A stretch of 30,901 nucleotides of DNA. Source: an uncultured Atopostipes sp. (GTDB lineage Bacteria; Bacillota; Bacilli; Lactobacillales; Carnobacteriaceae_A). Shown here in pieces: positions 1 through 8,125 of this stretch (position 1 is its first letter; each line of letters opens with the position of its first letter). The DNA is taken from positions 1-30,901 of the forward strand of contig CAJUOQ010000027.1 in assembly GCA_910588235.1 (NCBI GenBank). Reading direction: 5' to 3'. The position numbers and the translations under genes are program-made. The notes beneath the pieces are model-generated. The model did no database searches, was not told where the DNA came from, and saw only the letters and a program-made list of their open reading frames with translations.

Positions 1-97
1 TATCTTTACAGCTTATTTTTTATCATTGTTTTTCATAGAACTTTTGGAGGTACCATATTTAACATTTTGTTAAATATTTCTTTTTGAATACTTGTAT

Positions 98-125
98 AAT
101 TTATCACAATGACAGGAAAAGTCAA
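98..125 (-). promoter_or_regulatory. Possible outward-reading sigma-A promoter at the left edge
   Basis: On the minus strand a TTGACT hexamer (120-125) is followed after 16 bp by TAAATT (98-103). It would read out of the left edge of the window, so the gene it serves is not visible. The region is very AT-rich, so a chance match is quite possible. Confidence 0.25.
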
Positions 126-220
126 TATTTTTTTCGGAAAAGCGTCTTCTTTATGATTTTCTTTCAAAGTATAAGAATGCACTGATAAAAACAATTAAAT
201 TGTAATAATTTTTTTATACC

Positions 221-928
221 TTAGTCAATTCCAAATGTGTTAAAAGACGAAGTAATTAAAATCGCTAAGAATGGAAGACTTTTATAGAAATCTTCAAAAC
301 TAACCAATAAAAAGAAAATATTCATCATAATTAGTACTTGTGTAATCGTATTGATATTTACCTTTCAAAGAGTTTTGTGAGTAAATACCTACCTACTAAG
401 TCGACTAGAACATCGCTTATACTAAAAAGTAGAATTTCTAGTAAATTAATCACTTGAAAAGCATCTTTCTCTGCAAGAGATAATAAAGATAAAAATAGAA
501 CTCAGAATGGAAGAGCCAGTGAACACTAATTACAGAACTCCTTTACGCGTCCCAAATTTATTTTATATTAAGTCTATCATGTATGATTCAATAGCTACCA
601 ACGAGACTGTTGTACTTACAGTCTCTAAAAGTACCGCTTCAATCAAAGTAAGATCTAAAAAAGAGATGCGGTGAGTATTATATCAATCATTCCAGACGGT
701 GCAGGTACAAAATTTAATAACTCTACTGGACGTCCAGCTTTCTTAGGATCTTCTAAGACAAAAAATTAACCAGTTTATATAAAAATAAAGTAATTAACAG
801 AAGCAGTTATGAAAGGGAATGTAACAACAGCTAAGAATTCAATCTCATTTTTCATTTTTAATAACCTTATAGATGCTAGCCGAGACTGATATATCCAAAA
901 TAAATGATATAAGCGAAAGGATGGACAT
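221..928 (-). pseudogene. Decayed integral-membrane protein gene (frameshifted fragments)
   Basis: There is no intact gene in the first kilobase. Reading the minus strand, five hydrophobic open fragments follow one another in order, in shifting frames. They lie at 928-848 (SLISFILDISVSASIYKV), 855-655 (FLAVVTFPFITASVNYF, then GRPVELLNFVPAPSGMIDII, with two in-frame stops), 658-563 (ETVSTTVSLVAIESYMIDLI), about 505-358 (LAEKDAFQVINLLEILLF, ending at TAA) and 328-221 (SLPFLAILITSSFNTFGID). Each has the composition of transmembrane helices joined by charged loops, and together they tile about 700 bp on one strand. That is what a single inactivated membrane-protein gene looks like. The family is not recognised. 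The third fragment faintly recalls the Na+/amino-acid symporter (NSS) family, but not enough to name it. No ribosome binding site or complete reading frame remains. The alternative is chance open frames in AT-rich DNA. Confidence 0.45.
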
Positions 929-972
929 GCAGTTTAAAGATCCGATAAAAATCGAGCAATTCATTCCATAAT

Positions 973-1024
973 AAAAAGTCGTTTGTATAACAGAGTCTAT
1001 CCTTCTGTTACCAAACGACTTTTG
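973..1024 (-). terminator. Rho-independent terminator after fruA
   Basis: On the minus strand, just past the fruA stop, AAAAGTCGTTTG and CAAACGACTTTT arms extended by AACAGA/TCTGTT pairing form a long hairpin. It is followed by a short T-rich tail (CTTTTTATT). This ends the fructose operon. Confidence 0.8.
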
Positions 1025-1040
1025 TCTTCATATTTTTATT

Positions 1041-2969
1041 TTAACGAACAACTTCTGCTGCTTCGTCTTTAGGTTTCCATAAACCTAAAACAACACCGGC
1101 AATCACACTACCAATAATTAAAGCGAGGACAAACATCAATGGATGATCTGCGAGTGTAGCGACAAATAAACCACCATGTGGCGCTGGAATCGCAACATTC
1201 CATAACTGAGTCAGTCCACCAGCAATCGCTGATCCTAATACGGAAGAGCCAATAATTCGCATAGGGTCTGCTGCGGCGAATGGGATAGCTCCTTCCGTAA
1301 TAAAGGAAATCCCCATAATAAAGTTTGTAAGACCTGATTGTTTTTGAATTTCGTTAAATTTATTCGGGAAAAATGTCGTAGCTAAAGCAATCGCTAATGG
1401 TGGCACCATTCCACCAACCATTACGGCAGCCATTAAACTTCCGTCTCCCGTATCGGTAAAGATTCCAATGGAGAAAGCATACGCTGCTTTATTAAAGGGT
1501 CCACCCATATCAATCGCCATCATACCTCCAAGGATTGCACCTAATACTACTGCGTTTCCTGTTCCAATATTTTCTAAGAAAGTAATCATTGCCGTGTTAA
1601 TCGTTGCAAAAATAGGTCCAACAATGAAATACATCAGTAATCCTGTAGCAAGCAATCCGAGTACGGGGAATAACAAGATGGTTTTAAGTCCTTCCAAGGA
1701 TTGCGGTAAGTTTCTTAAACCTTTCTTGATGCCGTTCATTACATAACCGGCTAAGAACCCGGCAACTAGTCCCCCGAGGAAACCAGCGTTACTATTCACC
1801 GCAAGCAAACCACCTGCCATACCGGGCAATAGACCTGGTCGGTCGGCGATACTAGATGCGATAAACCCAGCTAAGATGGGAATTAAGAAATCAAAAGAAG
1901 CACTTCCAATTTCATTTAAGGAAGTAAACCAAACACTATCCGACCCTAACCAGCTTTCAAATAAGAAAGAGATCGCCATTAAGATTCCGCCACCTACTAC
2001 AAAAGGTAGCATGTGGGAGACACCGTTCATTAAATCTTTATAAATATTATTCCAAATTGATGAGTCTTCATCCGTTGCTGTTTCTTCAGCAGTATGTGCC
2101 TCATCTGCTTGTAAAATAGGGGCTTGACCTTCAACGACTCGGTTAATTAACTCTTCACTTTTGTTAATGCCATCGCTAACCGGACGTTGAATAACATGTT
2201 TACCAGCGAAACGATTCGTTTCAACTTTTGTATCAGCCGCAACAATTACGCCATCTGCTCGTTCAATTTCATCCGCAGTGAGTCGATTTTGAACACCGCT
2301 GGAACCGTTAGTTTCGACGCGAATATCCACGCCTAACTCCTCTGCTTTATTTTGGAGCGCTTCTTCGGCCATATACGTGTGGGCAATACCTGTCGGACAA
2401 GCGGTAACGGCCACAATAAATGGTTTCTCTTCCGTGTCAGCAGCGGATGCCGACTCTGTTTCCGTCGTTTGTGGCGTTTCATCGCTTTCGCTAGCTGCTT
2501 CATCGCCATTTAATTCTTGTTCTTTAGCTGTGAATAATTGTAAAACTTCGGTAGAAGTTTGTGCTTCTTTCAATTGTTGAATAAAATCACCATCGACTAA
2601 AGAACGTGACAAGCTCGCTAACACTTGTAAGTGCACATCGTTTTCACCTTCAGGCGCAGCAATCATGAAGAATAAGTAGACGGGTTCACCATCTAATGCT
2701 TCAAAATCAACACCTTTTTTACTTTTAGCAAAGAGTACCGCCGGTTTCTTCACTGAACGATGCTTCGCATGTGGCATCGCCACACCATCTCCTAAACCTG
2801 TAGAAGTCTGTTCTTCGCGGGCAATAATTCCTTTTTCATAACCTTCTGCATCGTCAATAATATCTTGTTCAGCTAACTTATTGACCATTTCTTCGATCGC
2901 TGCTGTTTTCGTTTCGGCCTGTAAATCCATGATCATTAAGTCTTCAAATAATATATCCTCAATTTTCAT
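1041..2969 (-). CDS. fruA: PTS fructose-specific transporter, EIIABC fusion
   Basis: Imports fructose across the membrane and phosphorylates it to fructose-1-phosphate, taking phosphate from HPr. The 642-residue protein has the three PTS domains in the order A-B-C. EIIA covers about 1-150, with the phosphorylated histidine in GVAMPHAKH (H67). An acidic, Ser/Thr-rich linker spans about 151-182. EIIB covers about 183-285, with the active cysteine in TACPTGIAHT (C191). The membrane EIIC covers about 305-635 and has several hydrophobic helices, beginning near GVSHMLPFVVGGG. Length and order fit complete FruA proteins. A GAGAGG site precedes the ATG, which lies 2 nt after the fruK stop, so the gene is the distal member of fruR-fruK-fruA and is followed by a terminator. 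A mannose-type specificity is less likely because fruK is adjacent. Confidence 0.95.
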   Translation of the reverse strand: MKIEDILFEDLMIMDLQAETKTAAIEEMVNKLAEQDIIDDAEGYEKGIIAREEQTSTGLGDGVAMPHAKHRSVKKPAVLFAKSKKGVDFEALDGEPVYLFFMIAAPEGENDVHLQVLASLSRSLVDGDFIQQLKEAQTSTEVLQLFTAKEQELNGDEAASESDETPQTTETESASAADTEEKPFIVAVTACPTGIAHTYMAEEALQNKAEELGVDIRVETNGSSGVQNRLTADEIERADGVIVAADTKVETNRFAGKHVIQRPVSDGINKSEELINRVVEGQAPILQADEAHTAEETATDEDSSIWNNIYKDLMNGVSHMLPFVVGGGILMAISFLFESWLGSDSVWFTSLNEIGSASFDFLIPILAGFIASSIADRPGLLPGMAGGLLAVNSNAGFLGGLVAGFLAGYVMNGIKKGLRNLPQSLEGLKTILLFPVLGLLATGLLMYFIVGPIFATINTAMITFLENIGTGNAVVLGAILGGMMAIDMGGPFNKAAYAFSIGIFTDTGDGSLMAAVMVGGMVPPLAIALATTFFPNKFNEIQKQSGLTNFIMGISFITEGAIPFAAADPMRIIGSSVLGSAIAGGLTQLWNVAIPAPHGGLFVATLADHPLMFVLALIIGSVIAGVVLGLWKPKDEAAEVVR

Positions 2970-2971
2970 GC

Positions 2972-3895
2972 TTATTCATCCTCTCTTATTTTTTCGATAT
3001 GAATTTGTGGGTATAGAGCATCAATTTCTTCTTTCGTCCCTAAATCTTCCGTAAATGCTGTCGCACTACCACTAGCTAAACCAATCTTAAAAGCTTCCTG
3101 CAGATCTTCTGTTTCTAAAAATGTGCCCACAAAGCCGGCAATCATCGAATCGCCGGCCCCAACAGTATTTTTCACAGCACCTTTAGGCGAGTTACCGCGG
3201 AAAATCCCTTCTTCAGAAAATAAAAGGGCACCTTTACTTCCAAGCGACACAATCGCAAAACGTGCGCCTGCATCAATCAATTTTTGTCCATATTTCTTGT
3301 AATCTGCTTCCGTTTTCAAAGTCACGTTAAATAACTCAGCCAGCTCTACATCGTTCGGTTTCACTAAAAAAGGTTTGGAAGCTAGCGCAGCTTCTAACGC
3401 TTTACCCGTCGTGTCAATCACAAATTCCGCGCCTGCCTTCTTGATCGCAGTAATAATTTGTTGGTAGTAATCCGTCGGTAAATTCCGTGGTTGACTGCCT
3501 GAAATAATAACGAGATCGTCTGGTTGAACCGCTGTCAGCTGATCTAATAATTTGGTCGCCGCTGCTTCATCAACTCGCGGTCCTTGACCATTTAATTCTG
3601 TTTCTTCAGCTGCTTTTACTTTTATATTAATCCGCGTGTATTCTTCAATCGCTGTAAAGTCAGTTTGGATGTTCTCCTTTGCTAACTCTTCTGCAACAAA
3701 GTCACCCGTAAAACCGCCCATAAAACCCAGAGCGGTATTCGCATGGCCTAGATTCTTTAAAACTCTTGAAACATTAATGCCTTTTCCCCCCGTAAAAAAG
3801 TGATCCGCTTGGATGCGATTGAGCTCGCCGAGCTTCACTTCATCTAAGTTGATCACGTAATCAATCGATGGATTTAATGTTAATGTGTAGATCAT
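2972..3895 (-). CDS. fruK: 1-phosphofructokinase
   Basis: Phosphorylates the fructose-1-phosphate made by FruA to fructose-1,6-bisphosphate, feeding glycolysis. This is a PfkB-family sugar kinase. The N-terminal signature FTGGKGINVSRVLKNLG (about 34-50) and the C-terminal GAGDSMIAGF with the catalytic aspartate are both present. The start chosen is the ATG at 3895 (MIYTLTLNPS), not the ATG 15 nt upstream, because a GGGAGG site lies between the two and is correctly spaced only for the inner one. This gives 307 residues, normal for the family. The start overlaps the fruR stop as ATGA, implying translational coupling. fruA follows after 2 nt. Confidence 0.94.
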   Translation of the reverse strand: MIYTLTLNPSIDYVINLDEVKLGELNRIQADHFFTGGKGINVSRVLKNLGHANTALGFMGGFTGDFVAEELAKENIQTDFTAIEEYTRINIKVKAAEETELNGQGPRVDEAAATKLLDQLTAVQPDDLVIISGSQPRNLPTDYYQQIITAIKKAGAEFVIDTTGKALEAALASKPFLVKPNDVELAELFNVTLKTEADYKKYGQKLIDAGARFAIVSLGSKGALLFSEEGIFRGNSPKGAVKNTVGAGDSMIAGFVGTFLETEDLQEAFKIGLASGSATAFTEDLGTKEEIDALYPQIHIEKIREDE

Positions 3896-4647
3896 TGGTT
3901 CGCCTCCCATATTTTGGTCCAGTTTGTAAATTGTGCTCGATCTGACTCGTCGAGTCGGCTGGTGATCACCGCATAATTTTCCAATTCACTCACTTTGACA
4001 AAATTTACTTTATGAAATTTCGTTGAGTCTGCAACGACATACGTTTGATTCGCTTGGCTTCCGGCTAAACGTTTTAAAGCGGCCTCTTCAGGATCAGGGG
4101 TGGTATAACCAAATTCACCATCAATCCCGTTCATCCCTAAAAATGTCTTACTAAAGCCATATGTTTCTAATTGCTTGAAAGCAACAGAGCCAATGATGGC
4201 TTTGGTTCTCATCTTAATCTGTCCGCCTAACAAGACAGTAGAAATATTATAATCCGTCAATAAATCAGCATGATTGACCCCGTTTGTGACCACTAATAAA
4301 TCTTTGATGTCTTTTAAAAAAGGAATCATTTCGTAAGTAGTCGTCCCCGCATCCAAATAAATAATATCTTCTGCTGTCACAAAAGAAGCGGCTAAAGCGC
4401 CAATTTGTTTCTTTTCATGAATGTTTTTGGATGATTTTTCTTTCATCTCCAACTCTGTGTTCAGGGTATAAATTCTCTTTGCGCCCCCATGAACTCGTGT
4501 AAGCAGCCCTTGTTCTTCAAGCTCAGATAAATCTCTTCGAACCGTTGATATCGAGCAATTTAATTCCGACTCTAAATCTTTAATTTTAACGGTATTTTCT
4601 CTTTTAAGTTTATCTAAAATATATGCATGTCGTTCTTCTGTAAGCAT
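3892..4647 (-). CDS. fruR: DeoR-family fructose operon regulator
   Basis: Probable repressor of its own fructose operon. In this family fructose-1-phosphate is the usual signal. The N-terminal winged helix-turn-helix (about 5-55) contains ISTVRRDLSELEEQGLLTRV, the DeoR hallmark. The rest is a sugar-phosphate-sensing domain with LDAGTTTYEMI. Of several possible starts, the ATG at 4647 (MLTEERHAYIL) is chosen because AAGGTGAT sits just upstream of it; upstream codons would lie on or over that site. The protein is 251 residues, the usual DeoR length. The stop overlaps the fruK start by ATGA. No operator repeat could be defined. Confidence 0.92.
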   Translation of the reverse strand: MLTEERHAYILDKLKRENTVKIKDLESELNCSISTVRRDLSELEEQGLLTRVHGGAKRIYTLNTELEMKEKSSKNIHEKKQIGALAASFVTAEDIIYLDAGTTTYEMIPFLKDIKDLLVVTNGVNHADLLTDYNISTVLLGGQIKMRTKAIIGSVAFKQLETYGFSKTFLGMNGIDGEFGYTTPDPEEAALKRLAGSQANQTYVVADSTKFHKVNFVKVSELENYAVITSRLDESDRAQFTNWTKIWEANQ

Positions 4648-4667
4648 TCTCATCACCTTATATCTCA

Positions 4668-4696
4668 ATAATAGCACTACATCCGCTCATTTTCAA
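4668..4696 (-). promoter_or_regulatory. Sigma-A promoter of fruRKA
   Basis: On the minus strand TTGAAA (4691-4696), a 17-bp spacer and TATTAT (4668-4673). The predicted transcript start is about 14 nt before the fruR ATG, giving a very short leader that is mostly the ribosome binding site. Confidence 0.65.
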
Positions 4697-4738
4697 CCAC
4701 AAACAGTCAAAATCATTCATTACCCATCTATACGAACT

Positions 4739-5272
4739 TTAATTTAAAAATGCAGAGGGATATTGCACCGTCCCTGTTTGGTTTTCTAAAGCGTCAGGAG
4801 TTAATTCTAAAGCCATAAAAGCTTCTTGCGGTACATCAAATGGGGCTTTTATCTGCCACAAATAAGCCGGCTTAAAACCAAATCGTGGGTAATAATCAGG
4901 ATGCCCTAAAACAATAATCGCTCGATAGCCGGCAGCTCTGGCTCTTTTGATACCTTCTTTTATTAATTGGCTACCAATCCCTTGCTTTTGAAAAGCTGGA
5001 TGGACAGCAACAGGGGCCAGCGATAAAGCTCGCATTTCTTGGTTTTCATTGACAATTTTATTTTCAGTCAGTAATAGATAGCCAATGATCTCTTCCTCTT
5101 CATTGAACGCCACTAAAGAGAGTTCAGGGACAAAAGCCGAGGAAGTGCGCAGTTTTTGGACAAGAACATGTTCTTGCTGATCACTCATTGTTTCCCTTAA
5201 AAAAGCTTCTTTAATCACTTCTTCGATAGCTGTATAATCTTTTGGCGTTTCTTGCCGGATGGTTATCTTCAT
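4739..5272 (-). CDS. GNAT-family N-acetyltransferase
   Basis: Probable acetyl-CoA-dependent acetyltransferase; the substrate is unknown. The 177-residue protein shows the GNAT acetyl-CoA-binding motif VHPAFQKQGIGSQLI (about 92-106). It also has the GHPDYYPRFGFKPA segment typical of the YhbS-like subgroup, which puts it with small cytoplasmic acetyltransferases. The start ATG overlaps the stop of the upstream SGNH lipoprotein gene by ATGA, so the two are translationally coupled. No terminator is visible between it and the fru promoter 3'. Whether it modifies a small molecule or a cell-wall precursor cannot be told. Confidence 0.85.
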   Translation of the reverse strand: MKITIRQETPKDYTAIEEVIKEAFLRETMSDQQEHVLVQKLRTSSAFVPELSLVAFNEEEEIIGYLLLTENKIVNENQEMRALSLAPVAVHPAFQKQGIGSQLIKEGIKRARAAGYRAIIVLGHPDYYPRFGFKPAYLWQIKAPFDVPQEAFMALELTPDALENQTGTVQYPSAFLN

Positions 5273-5970
5273 TGTTTTTCTGCCTCCTTGCTTATTTTTT
5301 CATAGAAGGTTATAGCCAATTGTTTCGCGCCTATCTCATTCGGATGGATGCCGTCAAAGAACCATTCGGGGTGTCCGGCAGTCGCTTTTGTCATATCTAA
5401 AAATTCTAAGTCATACTCCGCGGCGACTTCTTCTACCACATCATGAATCGGTTCAATAATACCCGGGTCAATTGAACCACGGGGAGTATTTTCTAAAAAT
5501 ACAGTCGGTGGTGCCGCTAAAATGACACGCGAAACACTTTCAAGTTCTAAATAACTTTCTAAAAGTTCCGTATACTCTTCCTTAAATTGCTCAGCTCCTG
5601 CCCAATTATTCGCTTTAGTATCATTAGTACCTAACATAAACAGAACAATCTCGGGTTCATAGTCTAAACTTTCTTGATAAGCTTCGGTGGTGCTGTAAGG
5701 AAAATCACTCGAGGACTGCGCAGCATAGTTCGATTTTCCGAAATTTTGCACCGCGTAACCTTCACCCAGCATTTCATCTAATTGTTCAGGATAATTATTT
5801 CCAGAAAAACTATAATAAGTAATACTGTCACCTACCGCTGCAATCCGCAGATCATCCTCTTCCACGCTGAGTGTCGTATTTGTTTCGACCGCTTCACAGG
5901 CTGTACCTAGCACTAAAAACAACAAGCCGATCCCTGCCAACCACCATTTTTTAATTCTACTCTTTTTCAT
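5269..5970 (-). CDS. SGNH/GDSL-family hydrolase lipoprotein
   Basis: Probable membrane-anchored esterase or deacylase acting outside the cell. The signal peptide ends in a lipobox (LGTAC, Cys25). The 233-residue protein then has the SGNH blocks: GDS with nucleophile Ser49 (AAVGDSITYY), GTND at 114-117 (MLGTNDTKANNW), and DGIHP at 206-210 carrying the catalytic Asp/His pair. Such enzymes remove acyl groups from lipids, sugars or cell-wall polymers; the substrate is not readable here. AGGAG lies upstream of the ATG. It is first in a two-gene unit with the GNAT gene (4-nt overlap), which could mean opposing acetylation and deacetylation, but that is inference. Confidence 0.85.
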   Translation of the reverse strand: MKKSRIKKWWLAGIGLLFLVLGTACEAVETNTTLSVEEDDLRIAAVGDSITYYSFSGNNYPEQLDEMLGEGYAVQNFGKSNYAAQSSSDFPYSTTEAYQESLDYEPEIVLFMLGTNDTKANNWAGAEQFKEEYTELLESYLELESVSRVILAAPPTVFLENTPRGSIDPGIIEPIHDVVEEVAAEYDLEFLDMTKATAGHPEWFFDGIHPNEIGAKQLAITFYEKISKEAEKQ

Positions 5971-6021
5971 TCATCTCGCTCCTATTTTTTTGTTCTTGAA
6001 TCTTTTATTCTATCAGCTATT

Positions 6022-6070
6022 TAAAAAAAGAAAAATCTCAAGCCTCCCCTCCTCGAAGAGTTCTTGAGAT
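6022..6070 (-). terminator. Rho-independent terminator after the CAP-domain gene
   Basis: On the minus strand ATCTCAAG (6063-6070) and CTTGAGAT (6035-6042) pair around an inner small hairpin and are followed by TTTTCTTTTTTT. Confidence 0.8.
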
Positions 6071-6083
6071 CTTAATCTTCTCG

Positions 6084-6737
6084 CTAATATTGAGTGCCAA
6101 ATAATTGAGTCACATATAAAACGTCCCCATCATAGTGCACGCCGATTCCTATCTCATTATACTCCGGGCGGATCATATTTTCATAATGCCCTTCACTTTC
6201 AACCCAACCGTTAAATAGAAACTCAGCCATTTCTTCATCCGGTAAATGATAAGTCGCCATTCCTAAATTTTCACCTACAGCTCGATAAGGATACGAAATC
6301 CCTTCTTCTTGAAAGACTGTAAAAGCGTCGGAACCGTCTGGCCGCGTATGTGAAAAAGCCTCTTCGGTTTCCACTGCTCGAATCGTCGCGGCGGCTCGCA
6401 ACATTTCATTAGGAGCCACCGAAGGCACACCTTGTTCAGCGCGCAATTCATTCACTAATTCGATCACTTTACTTTCGATTAATTGCGCATCGACTTCCTG
6501 ATCGCTCGCGGTTAACGTTTGGGCTGTTTCTACTGGTTCCTTTACTTCGGGCTCGGCCGGCGGATAAATATCTTCTAAAATCGGTATTTGCTGTAGATCT
6601 TCTCGGTCTGGAAGATATCGCACAATCGTGTCCATAACTTCTCCGGCTTTGGTACCACTCAGAATATTTGCCGAAGCCAGCCAAAACCCCAACAAGATCG
6701 CTAGAAATAGCGCAATCAGTTTTCTTAAAAGTTTCAT
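6084..6737 (-). CDS. CAP (SCP-like) domain secreted protein
   Basis: Extracellular protein of the CAP superfamily (YkwD type), whose biochemical role in bacteria is mostly unknown. An uncleaved anchor or signal helix lies at about 6-24, followed by a Pro/Glu-rich linker at about 55-75. The CAP domain runs from about 88 to 215, with its typical residues His130 (AFSHTRPDG), Glu156 (GENLG) and His184 (GHYENM). The motif order is standard, so the domain looks intact. AAAGG lies about 11 nt before the ATG. The gene stands alone, with its own extended -10 promoter and a terminator, and is divergent from the cystine-type transporter. Confidence 0.85.
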   Translation of the reverse strand: MKLLRKLIALFLAILLGFWLASANILSGTKAGEVMDTIVRYLPDREDLQQIPILEDIYPPAEPEVKEPVETAQTLTASDQEVDAQLIESKVIELVNELRAEQGVPSVAPNEMLRAAATIRAVETEEAFSHTRPDGSDAFTVFQEEGISYPYRAVGENLGMATYHLPDEEMAEFLFNGWVESEGHYENMIRPEYNEIGIGVHYDGDVLYVTQLFGTQY

Positions 6738-6761
6738 TTTGATTCATACCTTTTATTTTTT

Positions 6762-6770
6762 ATTATAGCA
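6762..6770 (-). promoter_or_regulatory. Extended -10 promoter of the CAP-domain gene
   Basis: TGCTATAAT on the minus strand is a perfect extended -10 element (TGnTATAAT). It lies about 25 nt upstream of the start codon, with no good -35. Confidence 0.6.
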
Positions 6771-6824
6771 CTTTTGGTTTTCAAATTATAGAAACAGTTT
6801 TTTCGAAAGAACGAGACACTTTTC

Positions 6825-6853
6825 TTGAAGTTCAAAACAAGGTCTGTTAAATT
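6825..6853 (+). promoter_or_regulatory. Probable promoter of the T-box/ABC transporter operon
   Basis: TTGAAG (6825-6830), a 17-bp spacer and TAAATT (6848-6853) would start transcription about 25 nt before the T-box stem I. The -10 is weak, and nearby AT-rich alternatives exist. Confidence 0.35.
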
Positions 6854-6884
6854 GTATTTTAATTAATTGTCTCTAATTAAAAAC

Positions 6885-7188
6885 GATAAAAAGAAGAGTA
6901 CAAACGAACAACAGCCCAGCGAATCTCGGTAGGTGGAAAGAGATCTGTCATGCGTTTGGAAGTGCATCTTGAAGTTGCATAGCTGAATGAAGAAATTCTT
7001 GAGGTTATGCCGGGAGAGCCCGTTAGCGCTCGCCGGTCTATTATTGTGGTACCGGTCAGAGATTTACGAAGAACAGAAGAGCAATAGATGGCTTCGTAAA
7101 ATTAAGGTGGAAACGCAAAGTAATTTTATTTTGCCCTTAAACAAAGATGACTCTTTTTAGCAGTCATTTCTGTTTAGGGGCATTTTTT
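6885..7188 (+). promoter_or_regulatory. T-box leader, probably sensing uncharged tRNA-Cys
   Basis: Transcription-attenuation riboswitch upstream of an amino acid ABC transporter. Stem I carries the AAGAAGAGTA loop-E start (6891-6900) and a CAAACG/CGTTTG helix (6901-6906 with 6953-6958). The 3' specifier side reads GAAG-TGC-A (6959-6966), with a GGTGGAAAG distal element between. The T-box AGGTGGAAACGC (7105-7116) sits in a bulge flanked by TAAAATTA (7097-7104) and TAATTTTA (7121-7128), extended by GGC/GCC. The competing terminator pairs TGCCCTTAAACA with TGTTTAGGGGCA, then a T-run (7132-7188), and shares the GCC. TGC is a Cys codon followed by the usual purine. The TGGA in the T-box would pair with a U discriminator, which tRNA-Cys has and tRNA-Val, -Met and -His lack. 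GTG (Val) is the less consistent alternative reading. Confidence 0.85.
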
Positions 7189-7268
7189 GTAGAAAGGATG
7201 GAAGAATTCTTCTAAAATATTTTGTTGCACAAGTAATCTTTAATTTGTAAAAAGAAAGGTGAATAAAC

Positions 7269-8105
7269 ATGAAAAACAATTGGAAAAAACTTTTAACAAT
7301 GACTAGCTTTTTAGCCCTCGTAACCTTTGTTTTAATCGCTTGTGGTTCAGAAAATGACGCTTCAGAAGAAGTGGCATGGGAAGACCAAACGATCAATGTC
7401 GCAACCCCTGGTAGTGGACCTCCTTACAGTTTAATTGATGATGAAGGGAATTGGACCGGAACAGAAGCTGAGATTTGGGCGGAGATTGTTGAGCGAACAG
7501 GCTGGAATATTGATGTGCAAAGAGTCAGCGGGAATGCTATCTTTGGGCAGCTTGATACAGGCCGTAGTGATGTCGCAGCCAATAATTACGCCTTAACGGA
7601 AGAACGAGCGCAAAATTATATTTATACCGAACCTGTTTATGCGGATGCCAATACCGTAGCCACTAAAGGTTGGAACGATGAAATCAATACGCTTGATGAT
7701 CTTGCTGGAAAAACAGTTGGCGTGATGGCCGGACAAGCAGCTGATATCCCGCTTACTCAATTAGAAGAAGAAATAGGTTTTGAATTAGTTCGTTATGAAG
7801 GAACAGGCGACGCATTTCAACAATTAGAAATTGATAACCTTGATGCCGTTGCTGGCCCAAGATCTCTCTTAAATGAATATATCGAAAGAAGAGATGTTGA
7901 CTTTAAGATTCTTGAAGAAAATCTGAGCGCTACCCCTATTGTTTATTTCTTACCAGATACGGAAGAACATGCGCAACTTCGCGATGAACTAAATGTTGTG
8001 ATTGAAGAGATGATTGCGGATGGAACGATGGGAGAAATCACAGAAAAATGGCTTTATACAGATATGACTAAAAACCTTGAAGATGTGGAAACAGAACAAG
8101 AATAA
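7269..8105 (+). CDS. Amino acid ABC transporter substrate-binding lipoprotein (probably cystine/cysteine)
   Basis: Extracellular receptor of a polar-amino-acid ABC importer. A signal peptide with lipobox (LIAC, Cys25) anchors it to the membrane. The remainder is a family-3 bacterial solute-binding domain (about 40-270) with ATPGSGPPYSLIDDEGNWTG near the ligand pocket, LDDLAGKTVGVMAGQ in the hinge region, and the expected length (278 aa). AAAGGTGA precedes the ATG. It is the first gene of a three-gene operon (receptor, permease, ATPase) behind a T-box leader. The substrate is inferred from that leader, whose specifier and discriminator pairing fit tRNA-Cys. Sequence alone would allow other polar amino acids. 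Confidence 0.85.
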   Translation: MKNNWKKLLTMTSFLALVTFVLIACGSENDASEEVAWEDQTINVATPGSGPPYSLIDDEGNWTGTEAEIWAEIVERTGWNIDVQRVSGNAIFGQLDTGRSDVAANNYALTEERAQNYIYTEPVYADANTVATKGWNDEINTLDDLAGKTVGVMAGQAADIPLTQLEEEIGFELVRYEGTGDAFQQLEIDNLDAVAGPRSLLNEYIERRDVDFKILEENLSATPIVYFLPDTEEHAQLRDELNVVIEEMIADGTMGEITEKWLYTDMTKNLEDVETEQE

Positions 8106-8125
8106 TATGGAAAGGATGAATTGAA

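Noticed and set aside
6469..6747. Open frame opposite in phase to the CAP-domain gene
   Set aside because: Same strand, different frame, no family features; the overlapping CAP-domain frame is clearly the coding one.
6951..6957. Reading the T-box specifier as ATG (Met) or CAT (His) from CATGCG
   Set aside because: These bases lie at or above the CAAACG/CGTTTG helix and not after the GAA loop-E strand, and the T-box TGGA would not pair with A73 (Met) or C73 (His).
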